Shown in pieces: positions 44,208 through 53,855 of a stretch of 64,000 nt of DNA. The DNA is taken from contig CAVPLC010000042.1 in the NCBI GenBank assembly GCA_963705835.1, positions 1 to 64,000 of the forward strand, given 5' to 3'. The notes beneath the pieces are model-generated. The model ran no database searches. It was not told the origin of the DNA and saw only the letters and a program-made list of their open reading frames with translations. Made by a program: the position numbers and the translations under genes. The stretch comes from Palsa-504 sp963705835. GTDB taxonomy: Bacteria; Actinomycetota; Actinomycetes; Streptosporangiales; Streptosporangiaceae. The number at the start of each line of letters is the position of its first letter. The stretch's first letter is position 1.

Positions 44208-46462
44208 GGCGCCGCGAGCCGGTCCCGGGCGCCGGCGATCACGGCCTGGCCGAGGCTGATCCCGCCGTCGTTGCACGGGACCCGCGAGTGGGTCAGCACG
44301 CGGAAGCCGCGGGCCTCCAGGCGGCGCACCGTGGCGTGCAGCAGCAGCATGTTCTGGAACACCCCGCCGGACAGGGCTACCGTGCCCAGCCCGTGGCGGT
44401 CACGCAGCAGGACACAGCCCGCCTCGATCGCGGCCGCGACGCCGTGGTGGAAGCGAGCCGCGATGACCGGCGCACGAACCCCGTCCGTTAGGTCCAAAAT
44501 GATCTTTTCCAGGAGGTCGGCGCCGGTCACCGTGAAGGGGTGGCCGGCCACGACGGTGGCGGGGTAGGCGCCGGCCTCGGCCGGGTCGGCCAGCTGCTCG
44601 AGCTCCACGGCGGCCTGGCCCTCGTAGTTGATGGTGTCCCGGACGCCGAGGATCGACGCGGCGGCGTCGAACAGCCGCCCGGCGCTCGAGGTGAGCGGGG
44701 AGTTGACGCCCTTCCTGGCCATGGCGGCCACCGCCGGCCAGCGGTCGGAGTTGCGCCGCGCCACGTCGAGGTCGTCCCGGTCCAGGTAGGCGGCGGCCAT
44801 CCGCCACGGCTGCCTGATCGCGGCCGCCCCGCCGGGCATCGGGACCGGCGCGAGGTGACCGCCGCGCTCGAAGGAGGCCAGGTCGGCGACCAGGAACTCG
44901 CCGCCCCAGATCGTGCCGTCGGTACCGTAGCCGGTGCCGTCGAAGGCGACCCCGATGACGGGGCCAGCCGCGCCGTTGTCGGCCAGGCAGGAGGCGATGT
45001 GCGCGTGGTGGTGCTGCACCGGCGCCAGGTCGACCTCGTCGAGCTCGACCGCGTACTTGGTGGACAGGTACTCCGGGTGCAGGTCGTGGGCCACGACCTG
45101 GGGGTCGATGTCGAACAGCCGGCGGAAGTGCTCGATGCCCTCGGTGAAGGAGCGCAGCGTCTCGGCGTTCTCCAGGTCGCCGATGTGATGGGACAGGAAC
45201 GCGTGGCGGCCCTTGGCCAGGCAGAACGTGTTCTTCAGCTCGGCGCCGCAGGCCAGGACCGGGCGGGGGAACCCGCCGTCGACGGTGACGGGCTCGGGGA
45301 CGTAGCCGCGGGACCGCCTGATCAGCATCGGCCGGCCGCGGAAGGTCCTGGCCACCGAGTCGTCGGTCCTGATGTGAATGGCCCGGTCGTGGGCCAGGAA
45401 CGCGTCCGCGATCCCGCCCAGCCGCTCCAGCGCGTCGGCGTCGCGGTAGGCGATCGGCTCGTCGGAGACGTTCCCGCTGGTCAGCACCATGGGACGGGCG
45501 ACCGCCCGGACGAGCAGGTGGTGCAGCGGGGTGTAGGGCAGCATGACCCCGAGATAGCGGTTGCCGGGGGCGGCGGCCGCGGCGACGTCGGCGTCCGGGC
45601 GGCGGGGCAGCAGCACGATGGGGCGGCTGGCGCTGCGGAGCAGGCCGGCGGCGGCCTGGTCGATCTCGCCGAGGCGCCCGGCTTGCGTCAGGTCGGCGGC
45701 CAGCACCGCGAACGGCTTGTCCTCGCGGTGCTTGCGGGCCCGCAGGGCCGCGGTCGCCTCCTCGGATGCGGCGTCGGCCGCCAGGTGATAGCCGCCCAGG
45801 CCCTTGACCGCGAGGATCTGGCCCTTCCTGAGAAGTCCGGCGGCCTGCTCGAGCGGGTCGCCGGGGAGCGGGGCTCCGGCGGGGTCGCGCAGCGTGAGCC
45901 GGGGCCCGCAGGCCGGGCAGCAGGTGGGCTGGGCGTGGAAGCGGCGGTCGGCCGGGTCGTGGTACTCGGCCGCGCACCGCTCGCACATCGCGAACGGCGC
46001 CATGGTGGTGAGCGGCCGGTCGTAGGGCACGTCCCGGACGATGGTGAACCGGGGCCCGCAGTTGGTGCAGTTGATGAACGGGTAGCCGAACCGCCGGTCT
46101 TCCGGGTCGGTGAGCTCGCGCAGGCAGTCCCGGCAGGTCGCGGTGTCCGCGGAGACCAGGGTCCGGCGCGTCCCGGGCGGCCCGCTGGCCGCGATGGCGA
46201 ACGACGTCGTGCCGCGGGGGGCCACGGTGGTGGCGGTGACCCGCTCGATCCTGGCCAGCGGCGGCGGATCGGTTTCCAGCTGGTGCAGGAATTCGCCGAC
46301 CGCCGCCGACGGCCCTTCGACCTCGACGAACACGCCGTCGACGTCGTTGCCCACGAACCCGCTCAGGCCGAGGCCGGTGGCCAGCGTGTAGACGAAGGGG
46401 CGGAAGCCGACGCCCTGGACGATCCCCTCGACCCGGATCGCCGTGCGGATCGTCGCGGTCAC
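44204..46462 (-). CDS. hypF: Carbamoyltransferase HypF
   Basis: This encodes 752 residues. Domains in order: acylphosphatase (V-Q-G-V-G-F-R-P-F-V-Y), two zinc fingers (C-R-D-C, C-T-N-C; C-E-R-C, C-P-A-C), a YrdC-like domain (V-K-G-L-G-G-Y-H-L-A) and a Kae1-like O-carbamoyltransferase (V-Q-H-H-H-A-H-I-A-S, G-T-G-Y-G-T-D-G-T-I-W-G-G-E). HypF makes the carbamoyl group for cyanide ligands from carbamoyl phosphate and ATP, for HypE. GTG 46462 overlaps the aminotransferase stop by GTGA. It is on the opposite strand to the hypC-E operon 6 kb away. Confidence 0.93.
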   Translation of the reverse strand: MTATIRTAIRVEGIVQGVGFRPFVYTLATGLGLSGFVGNDVDGVFVEVEGPSAAVGEFLHQLETDPPPLARIERVTATTVAPRGTTSFAIAASGPPGTRRTLVSADTATCRDCLRELTDPEDRRFGYPFINCTNCGPRFTIVRDVPYDRPLTTMAPFAMCERCAAEYHDPADRRFHAQPTCCPACGPRLTLRDPAGAPLPGDPLEQAAGLLRKGQILAVKGLGGYHLAADAASEEATAALRARKHREDKPFAVLAADLTQAGRLGEIDQAAAGLLRSASRPIVLLPRRPDADVAAAAAPGNRYLGVMLPYTPLHHLLVRAVARPMVLTSGNVSDEPIAYRDADALERLGGIADAFLAHDRAIHIRTDDSVARTFRGRPMLIRRSRGYVPEPVTVDGGFPRPVLACGAELKNTFCLAKGRHAFLSHHIGDLENAETLRSFTEGIEHFRRLFDIDPQVVAHDLHPEYLSTKYAVELDEVDLAPVQHHHAHIASCLADNGAAGPVIGVAFDGTGYGTDGTIWGGEFLVADLASFERGGHLAPVPMPGGAAAIRQPWRMAAAYLDRDDLDVARRNSDRWPAVAAMARKGVNSPLTSSAGRLFDAAASILGVRDTINYEGQAAVELEQLADPAEAGAYPATVVAGHPFTVTGADLLEKIILDLTDGVRAPVIAARFHHGVAAAIEAGCVLLRDRHGLGTVALSGGVFQNMLLLHATVRRLEARGFRVLTHSRVPCNDGGISLGQAVIAGARDRLAAP

Positions 46463-47640
46463 CGAGGATCCGGCCCGAGGGCGGCCGCGATGTGCTCGAC
46501 CATCTCGGTGAGGATGGGCTGCGGGGTGGCGAAGTTGAGCCGGAAGGCCCCCGGGCCGCCGTCGCCGAACGCGGGGCCGTCCACCACGGTGACGCGGGCG
46601 AGGTCGGTGACCAGGGCGCCGGGTGAGCCGGGCAGGTCCATCGCGGTGCAGTCGAGCCAGGCCAGGTAGGTGCCGTCGGGCGGGCGGTAGCGCACCTGCG
46701 GCAGGTGACGGCGCAGCAGGCCGGCCAGCAGCCGGCGGCTGTCGTCGAGGTAGGCGACGACCTCGTCCAGCCAGGCCTCGCCGTGCCGGTACGCGGCGGT
46801 GTTGGCCACCACGCCGGGGTTGCTCGCGCCGTGCGCGGCGAAGCGGCCCATCTCCTCCCAGCGCTGCTGGTCGGCGGCGTTGGACAGGATGACCTGGGCG
46901 CACTTCAGGCCGGGCAGGTTCCACGCCTTGGACGCCGACGTCGCGGTCAGGGCGTGCGCCGCGGCGGCCTCCGAGGTGGACGCGTAGGGGATGTGGCGCT
47001 GGCCGGGGTAGACCAGAGCGGCGTGGATCTCGTCGGCGAAGACCCGGCCGCCGTGCCGGTCGACCACCTCGGTCAGCTGCGTCATCTCCCCGGCCGTGAC
47101 GACGCGCCCCAGCGGGTTGTACGGGTTGCAGAAGATGAGCAGGTGCCCGCCGGCCAGGAAGGCGTCGTCGATCGCGTCCAGGTCGAAGGTGAAGAACCCG
47201 CCGTCGTCGAGCATCCGGACCTGGATGATCTCGCGGCCGAGGGAGCCGGGCACGGTGAGGAACGGCATGTAGGCCGGCGTGGGCAAGATGACCGGCGAGC
47301 CCGGCCGGGAGAACTGTGTGATGGCGAGCTCGAGCGCCTTGATCACGTCAGGCACGTGATGGATCAGCGCGGGGTCGACGTCCCAGCCGAAGCGCCGCTT
47401 CTGGAACTCCGCGCACGCCGCGGCCAGGTCTTCGGCCAGGTACGGCGGCAGGTAGCCGAAGTTCGCGGTGCCGGACAGCGCGGCCAGGGCCTCGAGGATG
47501 GCGGGCGCGGCGCCGAAGTCCATCTCCGCCACGGCCGCGCCGAACCCGTCCGGGCCCGGCGCGGTCCACTTGTAGCTGCCGCGCGCACGGAGCGCGTCCG
47601 CGGTGGTGGCGTCGATGACCTGCCTGAGAGTTCCGGGCAC
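46459..47640 (-). CDS. MalY/PatB-type aminotransferase (cystathionine beta-lyase-like)
   Basis: This encodes 393 residues of fold-type I PLP enzymes. The PLP Lys is in S-A-S-K-A-W-N-L-P-G-L-K, with N-P-Y-N-P-L-G-R and D-E-I-H-A-A for cofactor contacts. MalY/PatB members cleave cystathionine and other C-S bonds. A link to hydrogenase maturation is not known; the GTGA overlap with hypF shows only a shared transcript. The start is ATG/GTG at 47640, facing phosphoglucomutase with a 76-base gap. Confidence 0.82.
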   Translation of the reverse strand: MPGTLRQVIDATTADALRARGSYKWTAPGPDGFGAAVAEMDFGAAPAILEALAALSGTANFGYLPPYLAEDLAAACAEFQKRRFGWDVDPALIHHVPDVIKALELAITQFSRPGSPVILPTPAYMPFLTVPGSLGREIIQVRMLDDGGFFTFDLDAIDDAFLAGGHLLIFCNPYNPLGRVVTAGEMTQLTEVVDRHGGRVFADEIHAALVYPGQRHIPYASTSEAAAAHALTATSASKAWNLPGLKCAQVILSNAADQQRWEEMGRFAAHGASNPGVVANTAAYRHGEAWLDEVVAYLDDSRRLLAGLLRRHLPQVRYRPPDGTYLAWLDCTAMDLPGSPGALVTDLARVTVVDGPAFGDGGPGAFRLNFATPQPILTEMVEHIAAALGPDPR

Positions 47641-47716
47641 ACCGTTATCCTGCCACCCGGTCAGCCGCCCGCCCGGGTGAGTGCCGGGACCTGGCTTCGC
47701 GTGTCAGTATGACGGC

Positions 47717-49354
47717 ATGCCAGACCCGCGCGCGGGCCAGCCCGCCACCGCCGCCGATCTCGTCGATGTCGCGAAGCTGGTCACCGCCTACTACGCGGTG
47801 CACCCCGATCCGGCCGACGCGGCGCAGCGGGTGTCGTTCGGCACCTCCGGTCACCGCGGGTCGGCGTTCACCGCCACGTTCAACGAAGACCACATCCTGG
47901 CCACGACGCAGGCGATCTGCGAGTACCGCGCCGGGGAAGGCATCGACGGGCCGCTGTACCTGGGCGCCGACACGCACGCGCTGTCCGAGCCCGCCCAGGT
48001 CAGCGCCCTGGAGGTGCTCGCGGCCAACGGCGTGCGGGTCATGATCGACGCCCGTGGCGGGTACACGCCGACCCCCGCGGTGTCCCGGGCCATCCTGGCT
48101 CACAACGCATCAGGTTCCGGGCCTCGAGCCGACGGGATCGTGGTCACCCCCTCGCACAACCCGCCGCCGGACGGCGGCTTCAAGTACAACCCGCCGGACG
48201 GCGGCCCGGCAGGCACCGACATCACCCGGCAGATCCAGGACCGGGCCAACGAGCTGCTCGCCGACCGGCTGAAGGCGGTGCGCCGGATACCGTACGCGAG
48301 GGCGGCCGCGGCCGACACCACCGGGACGTTCGACTTCCTCGGCCGCTACGTGTCAGCGCTGGACCAGGTGCTGGATCTCCCGGCCATCCGGGCGGCCGGG
48401 GTCCGCATCGGCGCCGATCCGCTGGGCGGGGCCAGCGTGGCCTACTGGGGTGAGATCGGCGAGCGCTACCGGCTGGACCTGACCGTGGTCAACCCGGTCG
48501 TCGACGAGACGTTCCGGTTCATGACCCTGGACTGGGACGGCAAGATCCGGATGGACTGCTCGTCGCCGTACGCCATGGCCAGCCTGATCGGGCGCCAGCA
48601 CGAGTTCACCATCGCGACCGGCAACGACACCGACGCCGACCGGCACGGCATCGTCACGCCCGACGCGGGCCTGCTCAACCCCAACCACTACCTCTCGGTC
48701 GCCATCGACTACCTGTACCGGCACCGTGACGGCTGGCCCGGCGCCGCCGCGGTGGGCAAGACGCTGGTCAGCTCGTCGATGATCGACCGGGTGACCGGCG
48801 GGCTGGGCCGGGAGCTGCTCGAGGTCCCGGTCGGGTTCAAGTGGTTCGTGCCCGGGCTGCTGGACGGCTCGGTGGCCTTCGGCGGCGAGGAAAGCGCGGG
48901 GGCGTCGTTCCTGCGGCGCGACGGCTCGGTCTGGACGACGGACAAGGACGGGATCATCCTGGCCCTGCTCGCCTCCGAGATCACGGCGGTGACCGGGCGG
49001 TCGCCCTCGGCCCTGTACCGCGACCTCACCGAGCGCTACGGGGCACCCGTCTACGCCCGCATCGACACCGCGGCCACCCGGGAGCAGAAGGCGGCCCTGG
49101 CCCGGCTCGTCCCTGAGCAGGTCGCCGCCGACGAGCTCGCGGGCGAGAAGATCATCGCGGCGATGACGACCGCCCCCGGCAACGGGGCGCCGATCGGCGG
49201 GCTCAAGGTAGTGGCCGCGTCCGGCTGGTTCGCCGCCCGGCCGTCCGGCACCGAGGACGTCTACAAGCTGTACGCCGAGTCGTTCCGCGGCCCCGGTCAT
49301 CTCGCCGCGATCCAGGAACAGGCCCAACAGATCATCGCGGCGGCCATCGGCTGA
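47717..49354 (+). CDS. pgm: Phosphoglucomutase (alpha-D-glucose phosphate-specific)
   Basis: This encodes 545 residues and converts glucose-1-phosphate to glucose-6-phosphate. The phosphoserine loop is V-V-T-P-S-H-N-P-P, the metal loop G-N-D-T-D-A-D-R-H-G, and the sugar-binding loop G-G-E-E-S-A-G. N-terminal G-T-S-G-H-R-G and C-terminal R-P-S-G-T-E-D-V-Y-K match the E. coli Pgm type. ATG 47717 follows a short gap; no clear ribosome site is visible. It may feed the alpha-glucan pathway with the downstream glucosidase. Confidence 0.93.
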   Translation: MPDPRAGQPATAADLVDVAKLVTAYYAVHPDPADAAQRVSFGTSGHRGSAFTATFNEDHILATTQAICEYRAGEGIDGPLYLGADTHALSEPAQVSALEVLAANGVRVMIDARGGYTPTPAVSRAILAHNASGSGPRADGIVVTPSHNPPPDGGFKYNPPDGGPAGTDITRQIQDRANELLADRLKAVRRIPYARAAAADTTGTFDFLGRYVSALDQVLDLPAIRAAGVRIGADPLGGASVAYWGEIGERYRLDLTVVNPVVDETFRFMTLDWDGKIRMDCSSPYAMASLIGRQHEFTIATGNDTDADRHGIVTPDAGLLNPNHYLSVAIDYLYRHRDGWPGAAAVGKTLVSSSMIDRVTGGLGRELLEVPVGFKWFVPGLLDGSVAFGGEESAGASFLRRDGSVWTTDKDGIILALLASEITAVTGRSPSALYRDLTERYGAPVYARIDTAATREQKAALARLVPEQVAADELAGEKIIAAMTTAPGNGAPIGGLKVVAASGWFAARPSGTEDVYKLYAESFRGPGHLAAIQEQAQQIIAAAIG

Positions 49355-49437
49355 ACGGCCCCTTCGGTCGTCGGCTGAACGCCCTTTCGGCCATCGGCTG
49401 GGCGCTCGCGGTCACCTGCTGGGCGTCCGCGGTCACA
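49348..49437 (+). repeat. Degenerate short direct repeats between pgm and glucosidase
   Basis: CGGCTGAACG with CCCCTTCGG or CCCTTTCGG recurs every 25-27 bases, then decays to GGGCG with CGCGGTCAC twice. The repeats fill the convergent gap and the last bases of both genes. Confidence 0.5.
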
Positions 49438-51159
49438 CTTCCCTGCGCCAGATCACCGACTCCCAGGGCCGCAGCTCGACGTCGGGCAGCCGCCCGAGCG
49501 GCTCGCCGGGCAGGTTGGCCAGCACGGTCCGCGCGCCCGCCCATCCCGCGTCCAGCGACAGTCGCGCCGAGACCGTGCCCGCCGAGAAGTTCGCCGCGAC
49601 CAGCAACTCGGCGTCGGGGCTACGCCGCAGGAAGGCCCAGATCGCCGGGTGGTCCGGCAGCAGCAAATCGAAGTCGCCCTCGGTCACGACCGGGTCGGCG
49701 TGGCGCAGCGCGACGAGCTTGCGGTAGTGCTCGAACACCGAGTCCGGGTCGCCGACCTGAGCGGCCGCGTTGACCTTGACGTAGTCCGGGTTGACGGCGA
49801 GCCAGGGCGTACCGGTGGTGAACCCGGCGTTCGGGGAGGAGTCCCACTGGACCGGGGTTCGGCCCTGGTCGCGGCTCCGTTGGCCGATGACCTGCAGGAG
49901 CGCGGGCAGGTTGGGCGTCGCCGCGGGCGACTGCCGCGGCGTAGAACCCGAGCGCCTGGATGTCCTTCAGCTCGCTGATCCCGGCGAACGGCGCGTTGGC
50001 CATGCCCAGCTCGTCTCCCTGGTACACGTACGGCGTGCCCTGGTGCAGATGCAGCACGGTCGCCAGCGTCTTGGCCGAGGCGACCCGGTGCTCGCCGTCG
50101 TCGCCGAACCGCGACAGGGAACGGGGATGGTCGTGGTTGCCCCAGTACAGCGAGTTCCAGCCGCGCCCGGCCAGGCCAGCCTGCCAGGCGGCCAGCGACG
50201 CCTTCAGTTCGGGGAGCCGCAGCGGGCGCGGGTCGTAACGATTCCTGCCGTAGTCCAGCTCGACGTGCTCGAACTGGAAGACCATGTCGAGCTCGTGGCG
50301 TTCGGGACTGGTGAACAGGACCGCCTCGCCGAGGGTGACGTCGGGCATCTCACCCACGGTGAGCACGTGCGCGTCGCGGGCGGCGAAGACCTCGCGGTAC
50401 ATCTCCTGGAGGAACTCGTGGTTGCGCGGGCCGTCTATGAAGTACCGGCGGCCGGACCCGTACCACGACCCGGGGCGTGGCTGGGCGTCCGGCAGGGACG
50501 TGACCTTGCTGATCATGTTGATGACGTCCATCCGGAACCCGTCGACACCCCGGTCCAGCCACCACCGCATCATCGCGTAGACCGCATGGCGGACTTCGGG
50601 GTTCTCCCAGTTCAGGTCCGGCTGCTTGCGGGAGAACAAGTGCAGGTAGTACTGGCTGGTGGCCTCGTCCCACTCCCACACCGGGCCGGAGAACAACGAC
50701 TCCCAGTTCGTCGGCTCGGCGCCCGGTGTGCCAGGCGTCGTTCCCGGCCGGGGGTCGCGCCACCAGTACCAGTCCCGTTTGGGGTTGTCGCGGCTGGACC
50801 GGGACTCGGTGAACCACGGGTGCTCGTCGGAGGTGTGGTTCACCACCAGGTCCATGACCAGGCGCATGCCGCGGGCGTGGAGGGCCGCGATCAGCTCATC
50901 GAGATCGGCGAGCGTGCCGAACAGCGGGTCGACGTCCTGGTAGTCGCTGATGTCGTAGCCATTGTCGTCCATCGGCGACCGGTAGACCGGGGACAGCCAG
51001 AGCGACGTCGACGCCCAGGTTCTGCAGGTAATCCAGGTGGGCGAGGATGCCGCGCAGGTCGCCAACGCCGTCCGCGTCGGAGTCGGCAAAGCTCCGCGGA
51101 TAGACCTGGTAGACCACCCATCGCCGCCACGGCTCACCGAGCCCGGCCCCGGCGGGCAC
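49433..51159 (-). pseudogene. Alpha-glucosidase (GH13) broken by two frameshifts
   Basis: The gene is collinear with oligo-1,6-glucosidase/alpha-glucosidase MalL-type enzymes. The start frame has W-V-V-Y-Q-V-Y-P-R-S-F-A-D. A shift near 51000 leads to L-W-L-S-P-V-Y-R-S-P-M-D-D-N-G-Y, V-N-H-T-S-D, G-F-R-M-D-V-I-N (nucleophile Asp), V-G-E-M (acid Glu) and W-G-N-H-D. A second shift near 49940 restores Q-W-D-S-S-P-N-A-G and the C-terminal beta domain (E-S-V-I-W-R-R-E-V). All catalytic residues are kept, so two sequence errors are as likely as decay. It starts one base after the rhomboid stop. Confidence 0.8.
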
Positions 51160-51930
51160 CTACAGGCCTATATCGCCGAGTTCTTTATACAGGTCGGCCC
51201 GCGGATGCCCCTGGGTCACCGGGAGCACCGCGGTGCCCGGGCCGGAGTCGACGGGTGGAGCGGGCCGGCCGCGCTTGGTCAGGCCGCGCCGGGTCCGGAA
51301 GATCCAGCCCGCGGCCACCCCACCGATCAGGCCGCCCAGGTGCCCGATCCAGCTGACCCCGTGGGCGCCGGGGATGGCGACGGTCAGGATGTACGCGTAG
51401 GACAGCACCATGACCACCGCGGCGAGCGCGTCGATCAGGTTCCTGTCGATCAGCCCGCGGGCCAGCACGTAGCCGAAGTAGCCGAAGATCAGGCCGCTGG
51501 CGCCCACGGTGAGCTCGTTGCTGCTCTGGAACAGCCACACCGCCATTCCGCTGGTCACCGCGACCAGCAGCGTCACGCCCAGGAACCTGACCACGCCGCG
51601 GTAGGCGGCGAGCAGGCCGAAGACGAACAGCGGCCCCGAGTTGCCCTCGATGTGGTCCCAGTTGAAGTGCAGGAACGGGGCGACGAAGATGTCACCCAGG
51701 TGCCCGAGGCTGCGCGGCAGGATCCCGTAGCTGTTGTCGAGGTGGTAGTGGTCGGCCCAGTTGAAGATCTGCAGGACCCAGATCAGCGCGATGAACCCGA
51801 CCATCAGGAAGAACGCCTTCCTGGCCTCGTCCACGTCGATCTCGGCCGCGCGGCGGTGCGGGCCGCCCTTAGCGGCCCGATGCGCTGCCGTGGGAAGACT
51901 GGGGGTACCGGAGCCGGACTGAGCAGTCAT
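51160..51930 (-). CDS. Rhomboid family intramembrane serine protease
   Basis: This encodes 256 residues with six to seven membrane helices. The catalytic Ser is in V-G-A-S-G-L-I-F-G and the His in G-H-L-G-G-L-I-G-G; H-F-N-W-D-H-I-E-G-N is the typical loop. It cleaves membrane helices of unknown substrates. A hydrophilic N-terminal 35 residues and C-terminal 40 residues are cytoplasmic. ATG 51930 is preferred to 51945. It could be co-transcribed with the glucosidase downstream. Confidence 0.88.
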   Translation of the reverse strand: MTAQSGSGTPSLPTAAHRAAKGGPHRRAAEIDVDEARKAFFLMVGFIALIWVLQIFNWADHYHLDNSYGILPRSLGHLGDIFVAPFLHFNWDHIEGNSGPLFVFGLLAAYRGVVRFLGVTLLVAVTSGMAVWLFQSSNELTVGASGLIFGYFGYVLARGLIDRNLIDALAAVVMVLSYAYILTVAIPGAHGVSWIGHLGGLIGGVAAGWIFRTRRGLTKRGRPAPPVDSGPGTAVLPVTQGHPRADLYKELGDIGL

Positions 51931-52089
51931 GGCTCCATTGTCCAACAGCTTTCCGCGCGGCGGGTCCGTGAGCGCGCAGGATTACCTGGATGCCGGCAAG
52001 ATCCGGAGCCCTTACAGTTACCTCAGTGGCATCATGGCGCGCAGCCAGCATTGTGCTCGCGGCGGCGTCAATGGGTTGCGGAGGTGGCT

Positions 52090-53115
52090 GTGGCTGCTGT
52101 GGTATTCGGTCCCGGTCGGGCGGACCGCGGCTCCTCCGGGCGGACGGCCCTCGTGCTGGGCGCGGGCGGCGTGCTCGGCGCGGCCTGGATGACAGGCGCG
52201 CTGACCTGCCTGCAGGACCGGCTGCCGTGCGCGGCCGGCGACGTCGACCTCATCGTCGGGACGAGCGCGGGCAGCGTGCTGGCGGCCGCCCTGCGCTGCC
52301 ACGCCTCGTTCGAGGAGATGATGGCCTGGCAGCGCGGGCAGGCCACGGGCGTCCTGAGCGAATCGGTCGCGCTCGCCGCGCAGGCCGGGCCGTTGCCGCC
52401 GCTGCCGCGCTGGCGCTTCGGCTCGGTGCCGCTGGCGTGCGCGGCCCTTCTCGCACCGCACCGGGTGCCGCCGTGGGTGGGCGCGAGCGCCTGGCTGCCG
52501 CACGGCCGCGGCCAGCACGCGGCGCTGCGGTCGCTGATCGGCGCGCTGCACGAGCGTCATCGTCGGGCCGCCCCCGGCGCGGCGCCATCGCACTGGGTCA
52601 GCGGCCGCACCTGGGTCGCCGCCATCGACTACGACACGGGCCAGCGCGTGCTGTTCGGGCAGCCGGGGGCCCCGCACGCGACGCTGCCCGAGGCCGTGGT
52701 CGCCTCCTGCTCCATCCCGGGCTGGTACGAGCCCACGGTCATCGGCGGCCGGCGCTACGTCGACGGCGGGGTGCGGTCCACGACCTCGCTCGGCGTGCTC
52801 AGCGGCACGGACGTGCAGGACATCTACGTGCTCGCGCCGATGGCCAGCACCGAGACCGATCACCCGCTCCAGCCCCACCTGCGGGTGGAGCGCCAGCTAC
52901 GCCAGGTCATCACCCGCGCGGTGCTGCGCCAGGCGAAGGCGCTGAGCGCGCAGGGAAAGCGCGTGACCGTGGTCACGCCGGGACCGCGGGACCTGGCCGC
53001 GATGGGGATCAACCTGATGGATCCCCGGCGCCGGGAGGCCGTGCTCGAACTGTCCCTGCGCACCTCGGCCGACGCGCTCGGCCGGCTGGACGGCGCGGGC
53101 TCGCGCGCGGCCTGA
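52090..53115 (+). CDS. Patatin-like phospholipase
   Basis: This encodes 341 residues. The patatin signature is complete: G-A-G-G-V-L-G-A-A (oxyanion), G-T-S-A-G (Ser nucleophile) and Y-V-D-G-G (Asp). It is a soluble or peripheral lipase of the dyad type. GTG 52090 is chosen with GGAGG five bases upstream; an in-frame GTG at 52084 overlaps that site. Substrate not known. Confidence 0.86.
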   Translation: MAAVVFGPGRADRGSSGRTALVLGAGGVLGAAWMTGALTCLQDRLPCAAGDVDLIVGTSAGSVLAAALRCHASFEEMMAWQRGQATGVLSESVALAAQAGPLPPLPRWRFGSVPLACAALLAPHRVPPWVGASAWLPHGRGQHAALRSLIGALHERHRRAAPGAAPSHWVSGRTWVAAIDYDTGQRVLFGQPGAPHATLPEAVVASCSIPGWYEPTVIGGRRYVDGGVRSTTSLGVLSGTDVQDIYVLAPMASTETDHPLQPHLRVERQLRQVITRAVLRQAKALSAQGKRVTVVTPGPRDLAAMGINLMDPRRREAVLELSLRTSADALGRLDGAGSRAA

Positions 53116-53130
53116 CCGCGCGTCCGGCGG

Positions 53131-53571
53131 TCAGTGCTCGAGCGCGGCGTCGAGGCTGATGTCCACCCCGGTGAGCGCCTTGCTGACCGGGCAGCCCGCC
53201 TTCGCGTCCTGGGCCACCTTGGCGAACTGGGCGTCATCGAGGCCGTCGACCTCGCCGCGGACGGTGAGCTTGATGCCGGTCAGCCGGAAGCCGCCCGCCG
53301 GGTCGGGCCCGAGCGACACGTCGGCCTGCACGTCAAGGGCCTGCGGCGTGCCGCCCGCCATGCCGATCAGGGCGGACAGCTGCATCGCGTAGCACGCCGA
53401 GTGGGCCGCGGCGATGAGCTCCTCGGGGCTGGTGTACCCGCCGGCCTCTTCGGCGGCCCGCCGGGGGAACGACACCTCGTAGGTGCCGATCTGGGAACTC
53501 GTCAGCTCGACCTGGCCCTTGCCCTGCTCGAGGGTCCCGGTCCAGGCGGTCCGTGCGGTTCGGGTTGGCAT
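53131..53571 (-). CDS. OsmC family peroxiredoxin
   Basis: This encodes 146 residues of OsmC/Ohr type: S-P-E-E-L-I-A-A-A-H-S-A-C-Y-A-M has the first redox Cys, and D-A-K-A-G-C-P-V-S-K-A-L the second. These thiol peroxidases reduce organic hydroperoxides. The stop faces the patatin stop 15 bases away. It is transcribed away from the MFS gene. Confidence 0.9.
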   Translation of the reverse strand: MPTRTARTAWTGTLEQGKGQVELTSSQIGTYEVSFPRRAAEEAGGYTSPEELIAAAHSACYAMQLSALIGMAGGTPQALDVQADVSLGPDPAGGFRLTGIKLTVRGEVDGLDDAQFAKVAQDAKAGCPVSKALTGVDISLDAALEH

Positions 53572-53714
53572 CGGGTCTCCTCATCGTCGTCGCGGCCGTC
53601 GCGGTCATCGCGGTCGTCGCGCCAGGTGCCTTGCGTGCTTCCTGGGCCAAATTACTCCAGCCCGGCCCGCGTCTCCGGCACCGGGCTGGGCTTGGTGGAA
53701 CATATCGCTTCTAT

Positions 53715-53740
53715 AGTTAGTTGCTACACAGCAACTAACT
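53715..53740. promoter_or_regulatory. Perfect 10-bp palindromic operator
   Basis: AGTTAGTTGC (53715-53724) and its exact complement at 53731-53740 are separated by TACACA. It lies 28 bases before the GTG at 53768 and is in the shared region upstream of osmC and the MFS gene. The size and symmetry fit a MarR- or TetR-type regulator. The regulator gene is not adjacent. Confidence 0.65.
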
Positions 53741-53855
53741 ATCTCGCCGTCGCTCCGGAGGAACGCCGTGCCGTCCGCCTCGCCCCAGCCGTACCAGGCC
53801 GTCCCCGCCCGGCCCGACCCTGCCGACCCGGCGAGCCCGGGGAGCCCGGCAAGCC

